Below the pieces are notes generated by a model. It was not told where the DNA came from, ran no database searches, and was given only the letters and a program-made list of their open reading frames with translations. From Mariniphaga sp041687215 (lineage in GTDB: Bacteria; Bacteroidota; Bacteroidia; Bacteroidales; Prolixibacteraceae), in the NCBI RefSeq assembly GCF_041687215.1, contig NZ_JAWLCI010000013.1, forward strand, positions 1 to 64,000: 64,000 nucleotides of DNA, read 5' to 3'. A program made the translations under genes and the position numbers. Below are positions 1-8,667 of this stretch, piece after piece. Position 1 is the stretch's first letter. Every line of letters starts with the position of its first letter.

Positions 1-42
1 AACAGTCGTAAAATCCAACAGGTGGAAAGGATTTTGGAATGA
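1..42 (+). CDS. C-terminal tail of an unidentified CDS (partial)
   Basis: The first 42 bases read as an open frame of 13 codons ending in TGA at 40-42 (tail NSRKIQQVERILE). It is rich in charged residues and could be the end of a gene entering from the left. The following gene is on the opposite strand, so the two would converge. The stretch is too short to identify, and it could be chance. Confidence 0.3.
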   Translation, partial: NSRKIQQVERILE

Positions 43-57
43 ATTTTCTGAAAGGTA

Positions 58-762
58 TTATACAAAATTAACTGCGTAATATGAGAACTGCACCCTTAAA
101 ATTTCATTTAACTTTTGTTTGTTCAGCAGGGTAACTGTTTTCTTTTCCTGCATAAAAAGTTTTTCTCTTTGCATTTCGCTCAACACACGCGCCAGCGAAG
201 GACGGGTAACTCCAAACAATTCAGCAAGTTGTTGTTGAGTAGATTTTAATTCAAACGAATGCAGATTTTCACCAGTTTGCTGAAGGAAATAATGAGCCAC
301 CTTTTCACGAATCGTTTTAAAATTTAAAAAATGAAGTTTCTGTGAAAGGAACTGGCTCCGCGAGGAAATGTTGTTCAGGTAGTTTACAAGCACCTGGGTG
401 TTTCTTTGCAGCAGTTTTAAAAACTCGTGTACCGGGATAGCCAGAATTTTGACTTCGTTGTTGGCTGCTACCGTAACCGGAAACTGGTTTTCTTTACCAA
501 ACAAAAATGCTGTGGCAAGAGGACGTGGTGCTTCAATATCCTCAATTTTTATGGTTTTTCCTGAATAATCAATCATTTCACCTTTTACACTTCCAGATAG
601 AATGATAAACAGACTGTTGACCGGTTCACCCTGAAGGGCCAACATCTCCCCTTTTTGGAAATTTTTTATCTGGTAATGAATCTCATTCAGTAATTTTTTA
701 GATTCTTCTTCCGGAATTTCTTTAAAAACCGGACATTGAGCCAAAAGTTTGTAATTCATCAT
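58..762 (-). CDS. Crp/Fnr family transcriptional regulator
   Basis: A 234-residue cyclic-nucleotide-binding-type regulator. The N-terminal part (about residues 10-130) has the cupin-like effector fold pattern, with a glycine-rich turn GEMLALQGEP and the FIILSGSVKGEM strand. The C-terminal part (about 150-225) is a Crp-type winged helix, with recognition helix region QQQLAELFGVTRPSLARVL. The effector domain lacks an obvious Fnr-type cysteine cluster, so it is not a classical oxygen-sensing Fnr. It may bind a small ligand or haem, as HcpR/DNR-like regulators do. It is divergent from the ferredoxin-like gene at 842 and probably regulates it. Met1 and Met2 are adjacent possible starts. Family assignment is firm; the effector is unknown. 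Confidence 0.9.
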   Translation of the reverse strand: MMNYKLLAQCPVFKEIPEEESKKLLNEIHYQIKNFQKGEMLALQGEPVNSLFIILSGSVKGEMIDYSGKTIKIEDIEAPRPLATAFLFGKENQFPVTVAANNEVKILAIPVHEFLKLLQRNTQVLVNYLNNISSRSQFLSQKLHFLNFKTIREKVAHYFLQQTGENLHSFELKSTQQQLAELFGVTRPSLARVLSEMQREKLFMQEKKTVTLLNKQKLNEILRVQFSYYAVNFV

Positions 763-773
763 TTTTGCAAATT

Positions 774-791
774 TTGTAACAAATGATACAA
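774..791. promoter_or_regulatory. Palindromic operator candidate between divergent genes
   Basis: TTGTAAC-N4-GATACAA forms an 18-bp near-perfect inverted repeat (6 of 7 arm positions pair) between the Crp/Fnr gene and the ferredoxin gene. Its size and symmetry fit a Crp/Fnr-type dimer site, so it is probably where the neighbouring regulator binds. This is inference from symmetry and position. Confidence 0.5.
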
Positions 792-811
792 TTCAGGAAA
801 CAGGGTTCCCC

Positions 812-819
812 TACTTTTG
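812..819 (+). promoter_or_regulatory. Bacteroidota -7 box (TACTTTTG)
   Basis: TACTTTTG matches the Bacteroidota TAnnTTTG -7 consensus and lies 22 bp before the ATG at 842, just downstream of the palindrome at 774-791. No clear TTTG -33 box lies at the right spacing, which would suit an activator-dependent promoter. Confidence 0.45.
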
Positions 820-841
820 TTTCCGAAAAATAATAGAAACA

Positions 842-1723
842 ATGATACGGGAAATAGTTAAAATAGACGAAGAATTATGTGATGGATGTGGGGTTTGTGT
901 TCCAAATTGCCACGAAGGGGCACTTCAGATTATTGATGGGAAAGCACGTTTGGTAAGCGAACTCATGTGCGACGGACTGGGAGCCTGCATTGGCCACTGC
1001 CCGCAGGGAGCCATCACCATTGAAAAGCGCGAAGCTGAAAAATACGATGAAACAGCCGTGATTTCCCAAATGATAAAAAGTGGTAAAAACACCGTATTTG
1101 CTCACCTGAAACATTTACAGGACCATAATGAAACCGCTTATTTAAAAGAAGCACTCGATTATATAAAAGCTAACCGCGAAAATATGCCGTTCCCAATAGC
1201 AGAAGTTCACGAATTGCTGCATAACGAACCCAAAAAACAACATGGAAATCAACAAGTCTCAGGCGGATGCCCCGGTTCGACGCCGGCATCATTCAGTGCT
1301 GCCGGATTTAAAATGGCATCGCCGGAAAAAGAAATGACTTCCGAATTAACTCATTGGCCGGTTCAGTTGCACCTTATCAATCCGGCAGCATCTTATTTTC
1401 ACGGGGCCGACCTTTTAATTGCTGCCGACTGTGCCGCTTTTGCCCATGGCGATTTTCACCGGAAATTTATATCAGGAAAAAAGATGGTGATTGCCTGCCC
1501 GAAACTCGACCAGGGAAAAGACATTTATATTCAGAAGTTCATCCGCCTTATTAATGAAGCCAGGGTGAACACAATAACCGTGGTAATTATGGAAGTTCCG
1601 TGTTGCGGCGGTTTAATCGGCATGGTGCAAACCGCCCTTTCGAACGCAGAAAGAAACGTACCGGTAAAAGTAGCCGTTATCAGCACCCGGGGCGAAGTGC
1701 TTTCAGAAGAGTGGGTCATTTAA
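842..1723 (+). CDS. 4Fe-4S ferredoxin-like protein next to Crp/Fnr regulator
   Basis: A 293-residue protein with an N-terminal ferredoxin module. Cys13, 16, 19 and 23 form a complete CxxCxxCxxxC set. The second set (CDGLGACIGHCP) has Cys43, 49 and 53 but Leu where the second Cys would be; this CDGLG pattern is common in this ferredoxin family. A linker follows, then a C-terminal region with further cysteines (AADCAAF, IACPKLD, VPCCGGL) that could bind another cofactor. It is expected to be a cytoplasmic electron-transfer protein. Related proteins sit beside Crp-type regulators and hybrid-cluster-protein genes in anaerobic Bacteroidota, hinting at a role in nitrosative or redox stress. That role is inferred from context; the ferredoxin fold is clear. 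Confidence 0.8.
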   Translation: MIREIVKIDEELCDGCGVCVPNCHEGALQIIDGKARLVSELMCDGLGACIGHCPQGAITIEKREAEKYDETAVISQMIKSGKNTVFAHLKHLQDHNETAYLKEALDYIKANRENMPFPIAEVHELLHNEPKKQHGNQQVSGGCPGSTPASFSAAGFKMASPEKEMTSELTHWPVQLHLINPAASYFHGADLLIAADCAAFAHGDFHRKFISGKKMVIACPKLDQGKDIYIQKFIRLINEARVNTITVVIMEVPCCGGLIGMVQTALSNAERNVPVKVAVISTRGEVLSEEWVI

Positions 1724-2655
1724 TTCAACCCGGACTATTGTACATCCATTTTCAAACGTCTGACATAGATTACGATACAAAAATTTAATTTGTAATTTCC
1801 AATTTTTATAAGAATATACTTGTAATTTCCAATTTTATTTTTATGAAATTTGCCTCCGGAATAAATTTATAATATCCGAAAAATATATTAATTTCACATA
1901 ATTACTTATAAACCAAACTATTAAAATAATTAAATAATTCGGTACTATTTCAGTGCTGATTGTAATTTTCATTTTTAGAACAAGAATAATTGAAAATAGA
2001 GTATTCAAGTAATTCTAATATTAAAATTACTTGTCAAAAAGAAATGGTCGTCCCAAATAAGGACAAGAAGTCCACATGAGAAAATTTATTTGAATTATTA
2101 AAAAATACAAAATACTCTTTTTTCTTAATAATATAGTGCTGTTTTAAAACAAGTTAACTCTTGAAATCAGTATCATTACAAAGATTGGATTCATATTTGA
2201 CATGTATTAACCAGGTTTTTCATCAAAAATACCAAGTAGTGTTCTTGTTTATTTTTTGTAACTTTTCATCTGTAATTAAAATGGAAATTTAATTGTGAAA
2301 TTCCAATTTTCAACCAATTTTATTTTTAATGTACCCAAATTGTGGGTGACAGTAGGGAACCTCTGTTTAAATCACAAAAATTTCATGAATTTCTGAACCT
2401 CCGAGAGTACAGTTTTTCAATAGAATACAAGTTGTTTTTTCCATTTTCAATAAAATGAATTTTTGATTCTATTTAAATTACAGATATAAGATGTTTTTCC
2501 AGTTTTATAAATCCCTATGAATTTTTAAGCAATTGAAAAAGAAAAAAATTTCACATTTTTTTGCTCTTACACATATTTGTGCGTCTCCGGTACTGGAAAA
2601 TTTACTCCAGTTAATTATTCAACTAAATTGGTTTTACTCAATCAAAAAATGAAGT
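1724..2655 (+). other. Long AT-rich non-coding leader before the polysaccharide locus
   Basis: This 932-bp stretch has no credible gene on either strand. It is very AT-rich and holds the short direct repeat at 1790-1836 and a small GGAC-N5-GTCC hairpin at 2061-2073. Its position just upstream of an HTH protein and a UpxY-like antiterminator makes it a plausible promoter and leader region for the whole locus. No full -33/-7 pair was identified. Confidence 0.5.
1790..1836. repeat. Direct repeat of 17 bp, period 30
   Basis: TTGTAATTTCCAATTTT occurs at 1790-1806 and again at 1820-1836, with starts 30 bp apart. A degenerate relative lies near 2294-2312. The spacing is close to three helical turns, compatible with protein binding on one DNA face, but in such AT-rich DNA it may only be slippage. 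Confidence 0.5.
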
Positions 2656-2928
2656 ATGTCAAAAAAAAGATTTAAAGAATCTGAGATTCAAAGAATTCTG
2701 CAAGAGTACAAGGAAGGCACTCCAATTCATGAAATTATTAAAAACTATGGGATTAGTCAGGCTACTTTTTATAACTGGAAAGCGAAATACAGCAGACCTT
2801 CTTTGGCCGACATTCAATCCTTGAATAAACTCAGGGAAGACCATGACCGGCTAAAACGAATGTTTGCCGACCTTAGTATGGAAAATTTAATGCTGAAATC
2901 GCAGTTAAAAAAGAAAGAGTCTCAATAA
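2656..2928 (+). CDS. IS3-OrfA-like helix-turn-helix protein
   Basis: A 90-residue protein with a homeodomain-like HTH (about residues 5-50, IHEIIKNYGISQATFYNWKAKY), then a Leu/Lys-rich segment likely to be coiled coil (residues 55-88). This is the layout of IS3-family OrfA (HTH_Tnp_1) proteins. No OrfB/integrase gene or terminal repeats follow. The next gene, 64 bp on, is the UpxY-like antiterminator. It is therefore either a stranded transposase fragment or a domesticated DNA-binding regulator at the head of the polysaccharide locus. The intact frame argues mildly for retention. Confidence 0.7.
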   Translation: MSKKRFKESEIQRILQEYKEGTPIHEIIKNYGISQATFYNWKAKYSRPSLADIQSLNKLREDHDRLKRMFADLSMENLMLKSQLKKKESQ

Positions 2929-2992
2929 ATTCTCAGGTTGGCGATCAATAAGTAAATCGGTTTTAGTAAATTGCCACAAAAATTTTGAAGCG

Positions 2993-3526
2993 ATGTTGAA
3001 AAAACCCATTTACGCGTGGTATGCAATATATACGAAACCAAATGCCGAAAAAAAAATTCTGACATTTCTTGAAGAGCAGGAGATTGAGTGTTATTTGCCG
3101 CTTAAAAAATCGTTAAGGCAATGGAGCGACAGAAAAAAATGGATTGAGGAACCATTTTTTCGATGTTACCTTTTTGTTAAGGTCAGTCACGTTGAGTTTT
3201 TTAAAGTACTTGAAATACCAGGTACAGTAAAATATGTTTCGTTTGGAGGGCAACCACAAACCATACCTGAGGAACAAATTGAGAATATAAAAATTCTAAT
3301 AGCACAAGAAGAAAGGGAGATTTTTCTATCACGGGAAAACATTGAAAAGGGTAAAAATGTGGAAGTCCTGGTTGGTCCGTTTAAAGGGATGCAGGGAGAA
3401 ATTGTTAAAATACAAGGAAATTACCGCATTGTAATCCGAATTGAAACACTGGGTTGTAACCTTTACGCGAATATCCAAAAAGATGAGATTAAGATTGTAA
3501 AAAGGGGAAAAACAGAAAACAACTGA
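2993..3526 (+). CDS. UpxY/RfaH-like transcription antiterminator (NusG family)
   Basis: A 177-residue NusG-type protein. The NGN domain occupies about residues 6-110, with WYAIYTKPNAEKK at the start and FFRCYLFVKV in the core. The C-terminal KOW domain (about 118-170) contains VLVGPFKGMQGEIVKIQGNYR. Length and position match the UpxY proteins of Bacteroides capsule loci, which load on RNA polymerase near the operon start and allow read-through of long polysaccharide operons. It precedes the locus, and all following genes share its strand. Whether a UpxZ-like partner exists cannot be told; none is seen here. Confidence 0.9.
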   Translation: MLKKPIYAWYAIYTKPNAEKKILTFLEEQEIECYLPLKKSLRQWSDRKKWIEEPFFRCYLFVKVSHVEFFKVLEIPGTVKYVSFGGQPQTIPEEQIENIKILIAQEEREIFLSRENIEKGKNVEVLVGPFKGMQGEIVKIQGNYRIVIRIETLGCNLYANIQKDEIKIVKRGKTENN

Positions 3527-3623
3527 ATATTTGAGAATGTCCCCAATCCATCATTGATGAAGTTAAAGTTTTCAGTCAAACATTTCCTGGTTTAATTAAT
3601 TGATTATAAAAAACTCTGTTCCG

Positions 3624-5090
3624 ATGAATGTTACCCAATATTTATTTGAAAAAACTTCTGAATGGCAAAAGGACTTCATTCTGGGAAATAAGGAAACTAT
3701 CTCTTTCAATGAGCTTTACAATCAAAGTTCCAAACTTGCAACTTTCCTTTCAGAAACTGTTGGTATGGGGCAAAATATTATTTTAATCAGCCACAACAAT
3801 AACTTTTTCCTTGTTTGTTATTTGGGAATAATGATGTCTGGTAATGTTTGTGTTCCGCTTGACCCCACAATTGAGCAACAAAATTTTGATTTCATTGTCA
3901 AAAAAACAGAAGCAGATCTATGCTTTGCTGAAAACAGGGTTTTAAATAGAATAGAAACTAATTCAATAAAAAAAATAACAGAAAAAAACTTGTTGCTGTT
4001 AACAGCAAATCAAACCCTTTTCAATTTTCCAGAGGCATTTAACGCAGAGTTTCCTGCACAAATAATTTTTACATCCGGCTCAACGGGGTTACCAAAAGGA
4101 GTGGTTTTAAGCCATAAAAATATTATTGCCAATACAGATTCAATTCTAAAATACCTCCACCTGACTGAAAATGATACAATTGAAACGGTATTACCATTCT
4201 TCTATTGTTACGGACTTTCGCTGCTTCACACTCATTTAAGAGTTGGAGGCTCCATGGTTTTAAACAATAACTTCGTTCTGATAGGTTCAGTTTTAAGTGA
4301 TATCAATAAATATAATTGTACAGGTTTTGCAGGCGTTCCAAGTCATTTTCAAATTCTTTTAAGAAAATCGGAAAGTTTTAAGACCACAGAGTTTCAATCG
4401 CTTCGGTATGTTACCCAAGCTGGCGGAAAATTGCATACAGTTTTTATTGAAGAATTTGTCCATTCCTTTCCTGAAATTAAATTCTATGTAATGTATGGAC
4501 AGACCGAAGCAACTGCACGACTTTCTTACCTTGAACCGAAAGAACTTAAAAGTAAGTTGGGATCAATTGGTAAAGGAATTCCTGACGTTCAGTTAAAAGT
4601 TGTAAACCCGAGAGGAATAGAAGTACATCCAGGTGAAACAGGAGAAATTATTGCCAAAGGGGATAATATAATGCTTGGGTACTATAAAGAACCTGAAATG
4701 ACAAAAGCCACAATTAGAGACGGATGGCTATACACCGGCGACATAGGAACAATTGATAGCGATGGATACATTTATTTAACTGCCCGAAATAAAGAATTCA
4801 TAAAAATTGGTGGGAAAAGAGTTAGTCCGAAGGAGATTGAAGAAGTAATAGTTTCCTTTCCACAGGTTGTGGACTGTACTATTGAAACCATTCAGGATAA
4901 TATTACCGGTGATGCCGTAAAAGCAATTGTTGTTATTGAAAAAGGTTCAAAAAACAGCATCACCGAAGAACATTTGAAATCTTACTGTGCCGGCAAACTT
5001 GCCATGTATAAAGTTCCAAAATATATCGAGTTTACAGAGAAACTTAATATCAATTCCGCTGGAAAAAAAGTTAAGGTTTTCAATAACTAA
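3624..5090 (+). CDS. Acyl-AMP ligase / acyl-CoA synthetase (ANL superfamily)
   Basis: An adenylate-forming enzyme of about 488 residues. It shows the P-loop IIFTSGSTGLPKGVVLSH, the YGQTEAT adenine-binding motif, the YTGD motif (GWLYTGDIG), the hinge region ARNKEFIKIGGKRVSPKEIE, and a C-terminal lysine in NSAGKKVK. It activates a carboxylic acid with ATP and passes it to CoA or a carrier protein. The ATG at 3624 is preferred over the upstream TTG at 3600 because alignable sequence begins at MNVTQYLF. No carrier-protein gene is adjacent, although two ACP genes lie about 40 kb downstream. It might supply an acyl group for sugar decoration. The substrate is unknown. Confidence 0.85.
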   Translation: MNVTQYLFEKTSEWQKDFILGNKETISFNELYNQSSKLATFLSETVGMGQNIILISHNNNFFLVCYLGIMMSGNVCVPLDPTIEQQNFDFIVKKTEADLCFAENRVLNRIETNSIKKITEKNLLLLTANQTLFNFPEAFNAEFPAQIIFTSGSTGLPKGVVLSHKNIIANTDSILKYLHLTENDTIETVLPFFYCYGLSLLHTHLRVGGSMVLNNNFVLIGSVLSDINKYNCTGFAGVPSHFQILLRKSESFKTTEFQSLRYVTQAGGKLHTVFIEEFVHSFPEIKFYVMYGQTEATARLSYLEPKELKSKLGSIGKGIPDVQLKVVNPRGIEVHPGETGEIIAKGDNIMLGYYKEPEMTKATIRDGWLYTGDIGTIDSDGYIYLTARNKEFIKIGGKRVSPKEIEEVIVSFPQVVDCTIETIQDNITGDAVKAIVVIEKGSKNSITEEHLKSYCAGKLAMYKVPKYIEFTEKLNINSAGKKVKVFNN

Positions 5091-5179
5091 TTCTATACTA
5101 TTTTTTTTGACCGTGCGAACCACCGTCATTTAAAGTGTAATACTCAAAATTACTTTTCTTCATTAAACACAAACAAAAA

Positions 5180-7198
5180 ATGAAACGTATTATACATTAT
5201 TTTTCAAAAAACTATATGCCCAGGTGGATGGTATTGTTTTTTGATTTGGGAATAATATCCTTATCCTGGTTTATAGCGTATGTGTTAAGGTTCAACTTCG
5301 ACCTGGGGGATGTTGAAACCTTTTTTTCTACGTTCCACCTGTTGATTATTTTGCCCGCTTTTAGCCTGTGTTTCTGGATATCAAAAACGTATGCCGGTAT
5401 TTTGCGCCACAGCACATCAGAGGATGTAATGCATATCATTTCCGCCACATTGTGCGCAGGCCTTTTTATAACCCTTGTTTCATTTGCGGCAAGACAAACA
5501 GGCATCTCTTCAATTCTGATGATACCCTATTCTGTGATTATCATTCACTTTCTTTTGGTTACAACAATTTTAATACTGTCGCGACTGGCAGTTAAAATGA
5601 TAGCTCAGCTATGGTTTAACAGTTCTAAAGATTCTCAAAAAATAATGATTTACGGCGCAGGCTGGAAAGGGCAAATTACCCTTAATACCCTGAAGACAGA
5701 CAGCTCATTAAACATAAAGGTTGTAGGGTTTATTGATGACAATGTTTCTTTGCATAACAAATATACATCGGGAATTCCTATTTATGCGCCAGAAAAAGCA
5801 TTCAATAAAATTATTCCTGAAAATAAGGTGTCTGAAATTATTCTCGCAATTGATAATTCAAAAATATCCAAAAAGCGCAAAGCAGAAATTACCGACGAGT
5901 GTTTAAAGCATCAACTTAGAATAAAAGAAGTACCTCCATTAAAAGACTGGATCAACGGCGAACTTCAGGTAAAGGCCATTCGCCCCATAAGCATTGAAGA
6001 CCTTTTGGGAAGAAACACAATTAAGCTTGACAAAGAAACAATCGAAAACGGTTTGAAAAATTCAGTAGTGCTTGTAACTGGTGCCGCAGGTTCAATTGGT
6101 TCCGAAATCATTCGGCAACTCATTGATTTTAAGGTTAAAAGAGTTGTGCTTTACGACAAGGCAGAATCGGATTTGTATAACCTGCAACAGGAAATTATTC
6201 GTGAAAAAAATTATACCGATTTTGTGGTTATTGTTGGCGATGTAACCAATCCCATAAAACTTAGAAAGGTATTCGCAGAATATACTCCAACCATTGTTTA
6301 CAATGCAGCAGCATATAAACATGTGCCTTTAATGGAAGAGTTTCCTTCGGAAGCGGTACGGGTAAATGTTGGCGGCACTAAAATCCTGGCTGATTTGGCC
6401 ATCGAATTTGGAGTGGAAAAATTTGTTTTTATTTCAACTGATAAAGCGGTCAATCCAACCAATGTAATGGGTGCTACCAAACGAATCAGCGAAATGTACA
6501 TTCAGTCACTGGTGCAATCAGAGAAAATATCTACACAGTTCATTATAACAAGATTCGGAAATGTATTGGGCTCTAATGGCTCGGTGGTTCCGCTATTTAA
6601 AAAGCAAATTGAAAACGGAGGCCCTGTAACCATTACCCATAAGGATATTACCCGTTATTTTATGACGATACCGGAGGCCTGTCAGTTAGTGCTCGAAGCA
6701 GGTTTCATGGGCAAAGGCGGTGAAATTTTTGTTTTTGATATGGGAGAACCGGTGAAAATATATGACCTGGCAAAAAAAATGATTTCACTTTCAGGTTTGA
6801 TTCCGGGAAAGGATATAAAAATAGAAACAATAGGGTTGAGACCCGGAGAAAAACTCTATGAAGAACTTATTGGACAAAAAGAAGAATTACAACCTACCCA
6901 CAATGAAAAAATACTGATTGGAAAAATAATAAAATTTAACCTGCAAATTGTAAATGAAATTACTGATTTGCTTGTGAACCTGGAAGAAATGAGCCGTGAA
7001 GAATTGGTAGAACAGATGATGCAGATTGTTCCGGAATATGTTTCGATGAACTCGCATTATAAAAACGGGGACAAAAAACTACCGGTCCCCATAGAGCTTA
7101 AAACTCTTATTAACCGGAAAGCTCCCTATTTAACGCTGAATCCTGATAAATTGGTAGCGTATAAAAAATCAATTGAATTGATGAAAAAAAATGGATGA
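5180..7198 (+). CDS. FlaA1/CapD-type membrane nucleotide-sugar 4,6-dehydratase/epimerase
   Basis: A 672-residue inner-membrane protein. Four hydrophobic helices lie in residues 15-145, followed by a CoA-binding-like Rossmann domain starting at IMIYGAGWKGQ (about 156) and the catalytic extended-SDR domain starting at VTGAAGSIGSE (about 296). The catalytic region ISTDKAVNPTNVMGATKR has Met in place of the usual SDR Tyr with a Lys four residues on, as in FlaA1/PseB/CapD enzymes. These convert UDP-GlcNAc to 4-keto-6-deoxy sugars, the entry to dideoxy and amino sugars. No sugar aminotransferase for the next step is visible in the window. The family is certain; the exact sugar is not. Confidence 0.9.
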   Translation: MKRIIHYFSKNYMPRWMVLFFDLGIISLSWFIAYVLRFNFDLGDVETFFSTFHLLIILPAFSLCFWISKTYAGILRHSTSEDVMHIISATLCAGLFITLVSFAARQTGISSILMIPYSVIIIHFLLVTTILILSRLAVKMIAQLWFNSSKDSQKIMIYGAGWKGQITLNTLKTDSSLNIKVVGFIDDNVSLHNKYTSGIPIYAPEKAFNKIIPENKVSEIILAIDNSKISKKRKAEITDECLKHQLRIKEVPPLKDWINGELQVKAIRPISIEDLLGRNTIKLDKETIENGLKNSVVLVTGAAGSIGSEIIRQLIDFKVKRVVLYDKAESDLYNLQQEIIREKNYTDFVVIVGDVTNPIKLRKVFAEYTPTIVYNAAAYKHVPLMEEFPSEAVRVNVGGTKILADLAIEFGVEKFVFISTDKAVNPTNVMGATKRISEMYIQSLVQSEKISTQFIITRFGNVLGSNGSVVPLFKKQIENGGPVTITHKDITRYFMTIPEACQLVLEAGFMGKGGEIFVFDMGEPVKIYDLAKKMISLSGLIPGKDIKIETIGLRPGEKLYEELIGQKEELQPTHNEKILIGKIIKFNLQIVNEITDLLVNLEEMSREELVEQMMQIVPEYVSMNSHYKNGDKKLPVPIELKTLINRKAPYLTLNPDKLVAYKKSIELMKKNG

Positions 7199-7296
7199 AC
7201 TACAGGAAAAAAGATTTTGCACGATCACTGAATCTGCAGGTTTAAATGGTCGGAAAAATAATTACCAATAATTTTGCTAAAATAAAAAATATAATA

Positions 7297-7659
7297 ATGA
7301 TTATTGCAGTCGATTTTGACGGGACTATTGTAAAACATAAATACCCATCAATTGGGAAAGAAATACCTTTTGCAATAAAAACATTAAAACTTTTGCAGGA
7401 GAAAGGACACCAAATAATCCTTTGGACTTATCGTTCAGGCAAAGAATTGGAAGATGCCATTCAATTTTGTAAAAAAAAGGGACTTACGTTTCATGCCGTG
7501 AATAGTAATTCTGAGGACGAAGAATATGATAATTCCTACAGTAGAAAAATTTATGCTGATGTATATATCGATGATCGCAACCTTCTGGGTATTCCCGAAT
7601 GGGGAAAAATATACGAACTCATAAAAGAAAAAAACGATAAAATGAAAACTCATAAATAA
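7297..7659 (+). CDS. Small HAD-like hydrolase (BT0820-type)
   Basis: A protein of about 120 residues beginning MIIAVDFDGTIV, with the HAD motif I aspartates (DFDGT), a motif II-like threonine in ILWTYRSGKEL and a C-terminal aspartate pair in VYIDDRNL. The upstream start at 7246 would add 17 unlikely residues, so ATG 7297 is preferred. Small cap-less HAD proteins of this type recur in Bacteroidota capsule loci, presumably as phosphatases acting on sugar phosphates. The substrate is unknown. It lies between the dehydratase and export genes on the same strand. Confidence 0.75.
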   Translation: MIIAVDFDGTIVKHKYPSIGKEIPFAIKTLKLLQEKGHQIILWTYRSGKELEDAIQFCKKKGLTFHAVNSNSEDEEYDNSYSRKIYADVYIDDRNLLGIPEWGKIYELIKEKNDKMKTHK

Positions 7660-7784
7660 AAATGAAACGAGCATGTAAAATATTTACGCCCAAGAGAATA
7701 ATTAAAATACATGCGAGTTCTCCCGGAGGGATTCGTTCGGAGCATCTTATAGCTTAGAAATCAAACAATTTTAATAGTATAAAA

Positions 7785-8633
7785 ATGAATAGTTTTAAAG
7801 AAAAACACCCCAAAGCTTTGGGAATAAAGAAACGCCGAAAGTTTTACAAAAAGGTTAAACTGTTTCCTTTAATAATTTTAAGTATTGTGTTACTTTTTTC
7901 ATCCTGTGTTACGCAACGAAATGTAGAATATCTGCGTGATAAATCCAATCAGCAGGGAGATATCAAAATCTTTTCTGAGGCCAAAGTACCGGATTATAAA
8001 TTAAAACCCAAAGACGAACTTTACATACAGATTAAAAGTTTGGACGACCCATCCACAAATGTCTTTCAGCAAGTCGGCGTACAAACTGGTAACCAGAGTG
8101 GTTATTTACAGCCTTATAGTGCATCTCTTATGTCATATCCGGTTGACAAAGCAGGTTATATACAACTTCCAATTCTGGGAAATATTTTAGTTGAGAATAA
8201 ATCCGTTCCTGAGGTGAGTGCCATGCTGCAGGATTCATTGGAGAATATTTTAAGCCAACCAACAGTTACCGTAAAATTAGTAAACCGCTTTGTTTCAGTG
8301 TTGGGAGAAGTTCGAAACCCTGGTCATTTTTCCTATTCGCAGGAAAAACTTACCGTATTTGATGCTCTTGGCCTTGCCGGAGATATTACTGAGTATGGAG
8401 ACCGTAATGATGTAATCCTGGCTCGTAACGAAAACGGAAATAACATACGAATCAATATTGATTTGACATCATCCGAATTGATGGCTTTAGAACACTATTA
8501 TATTCGGCCAAACGATGTGATATATGTGAAACCCATGCGCAAAAAATTCTGGGGTATGCGCCAGTTTCCATTTCAAATTTTGTTATCAACATTATCAACC
8601 GGCATCCTGTTTTACACCGTTTTTGGTCAATAA
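7785..8633 (+). CDS. Wza-like polysaccharide export outer-membrane lipoprotein
   Basis: A 282-residue lipoprotein precursor. A basic N-terminus and hydrophobic stretch (residues 26-39) end in a lipobox with Cys41 (LLFSSC). A Poly_export domain follows (DYKLKPKDELYIQIKSL, about 65-160), then SLBB-type beta-grasp sequence (VSVLGEVRNPGHFSY, about 168-245) and a C-terminal hydrophobic segment (FPFQILLSTLSTGILFYTVF) that could cross the outer membrane. It should form the export channel for the polysaccharide, working with the Wzc-like protein encoded 34 bp downstream. Confidence 0.92.
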   Translation: MNSFKEKHPKALGIKKRRKFYKKVKLFPLIILSIVLLFSSCVTQRNVEYLRDKSNQQGDIKIFSEAKVPDYKLKPKDELYIQIKSLDDPSTNVFQQVGVQTGNQSGYLQPYSASLMSYPVDKAGYIQLPILGNILVENKSVPEVSAMLQDSLENILSQPTVTVKLVNRFVSVLGEVRNPGHFSYSQEKLTVFDALGLAGDITEYGDRNDVILARNENGNNIRINIDLTSSELMALEHYYIRPNDVIYVKPMRKKFWGMRQFPFQILLSTLSTGILFYTVFGQ

Positions 8634-8667
8634 TATTTAAAAACATTCATCATTTACAATATTCATT

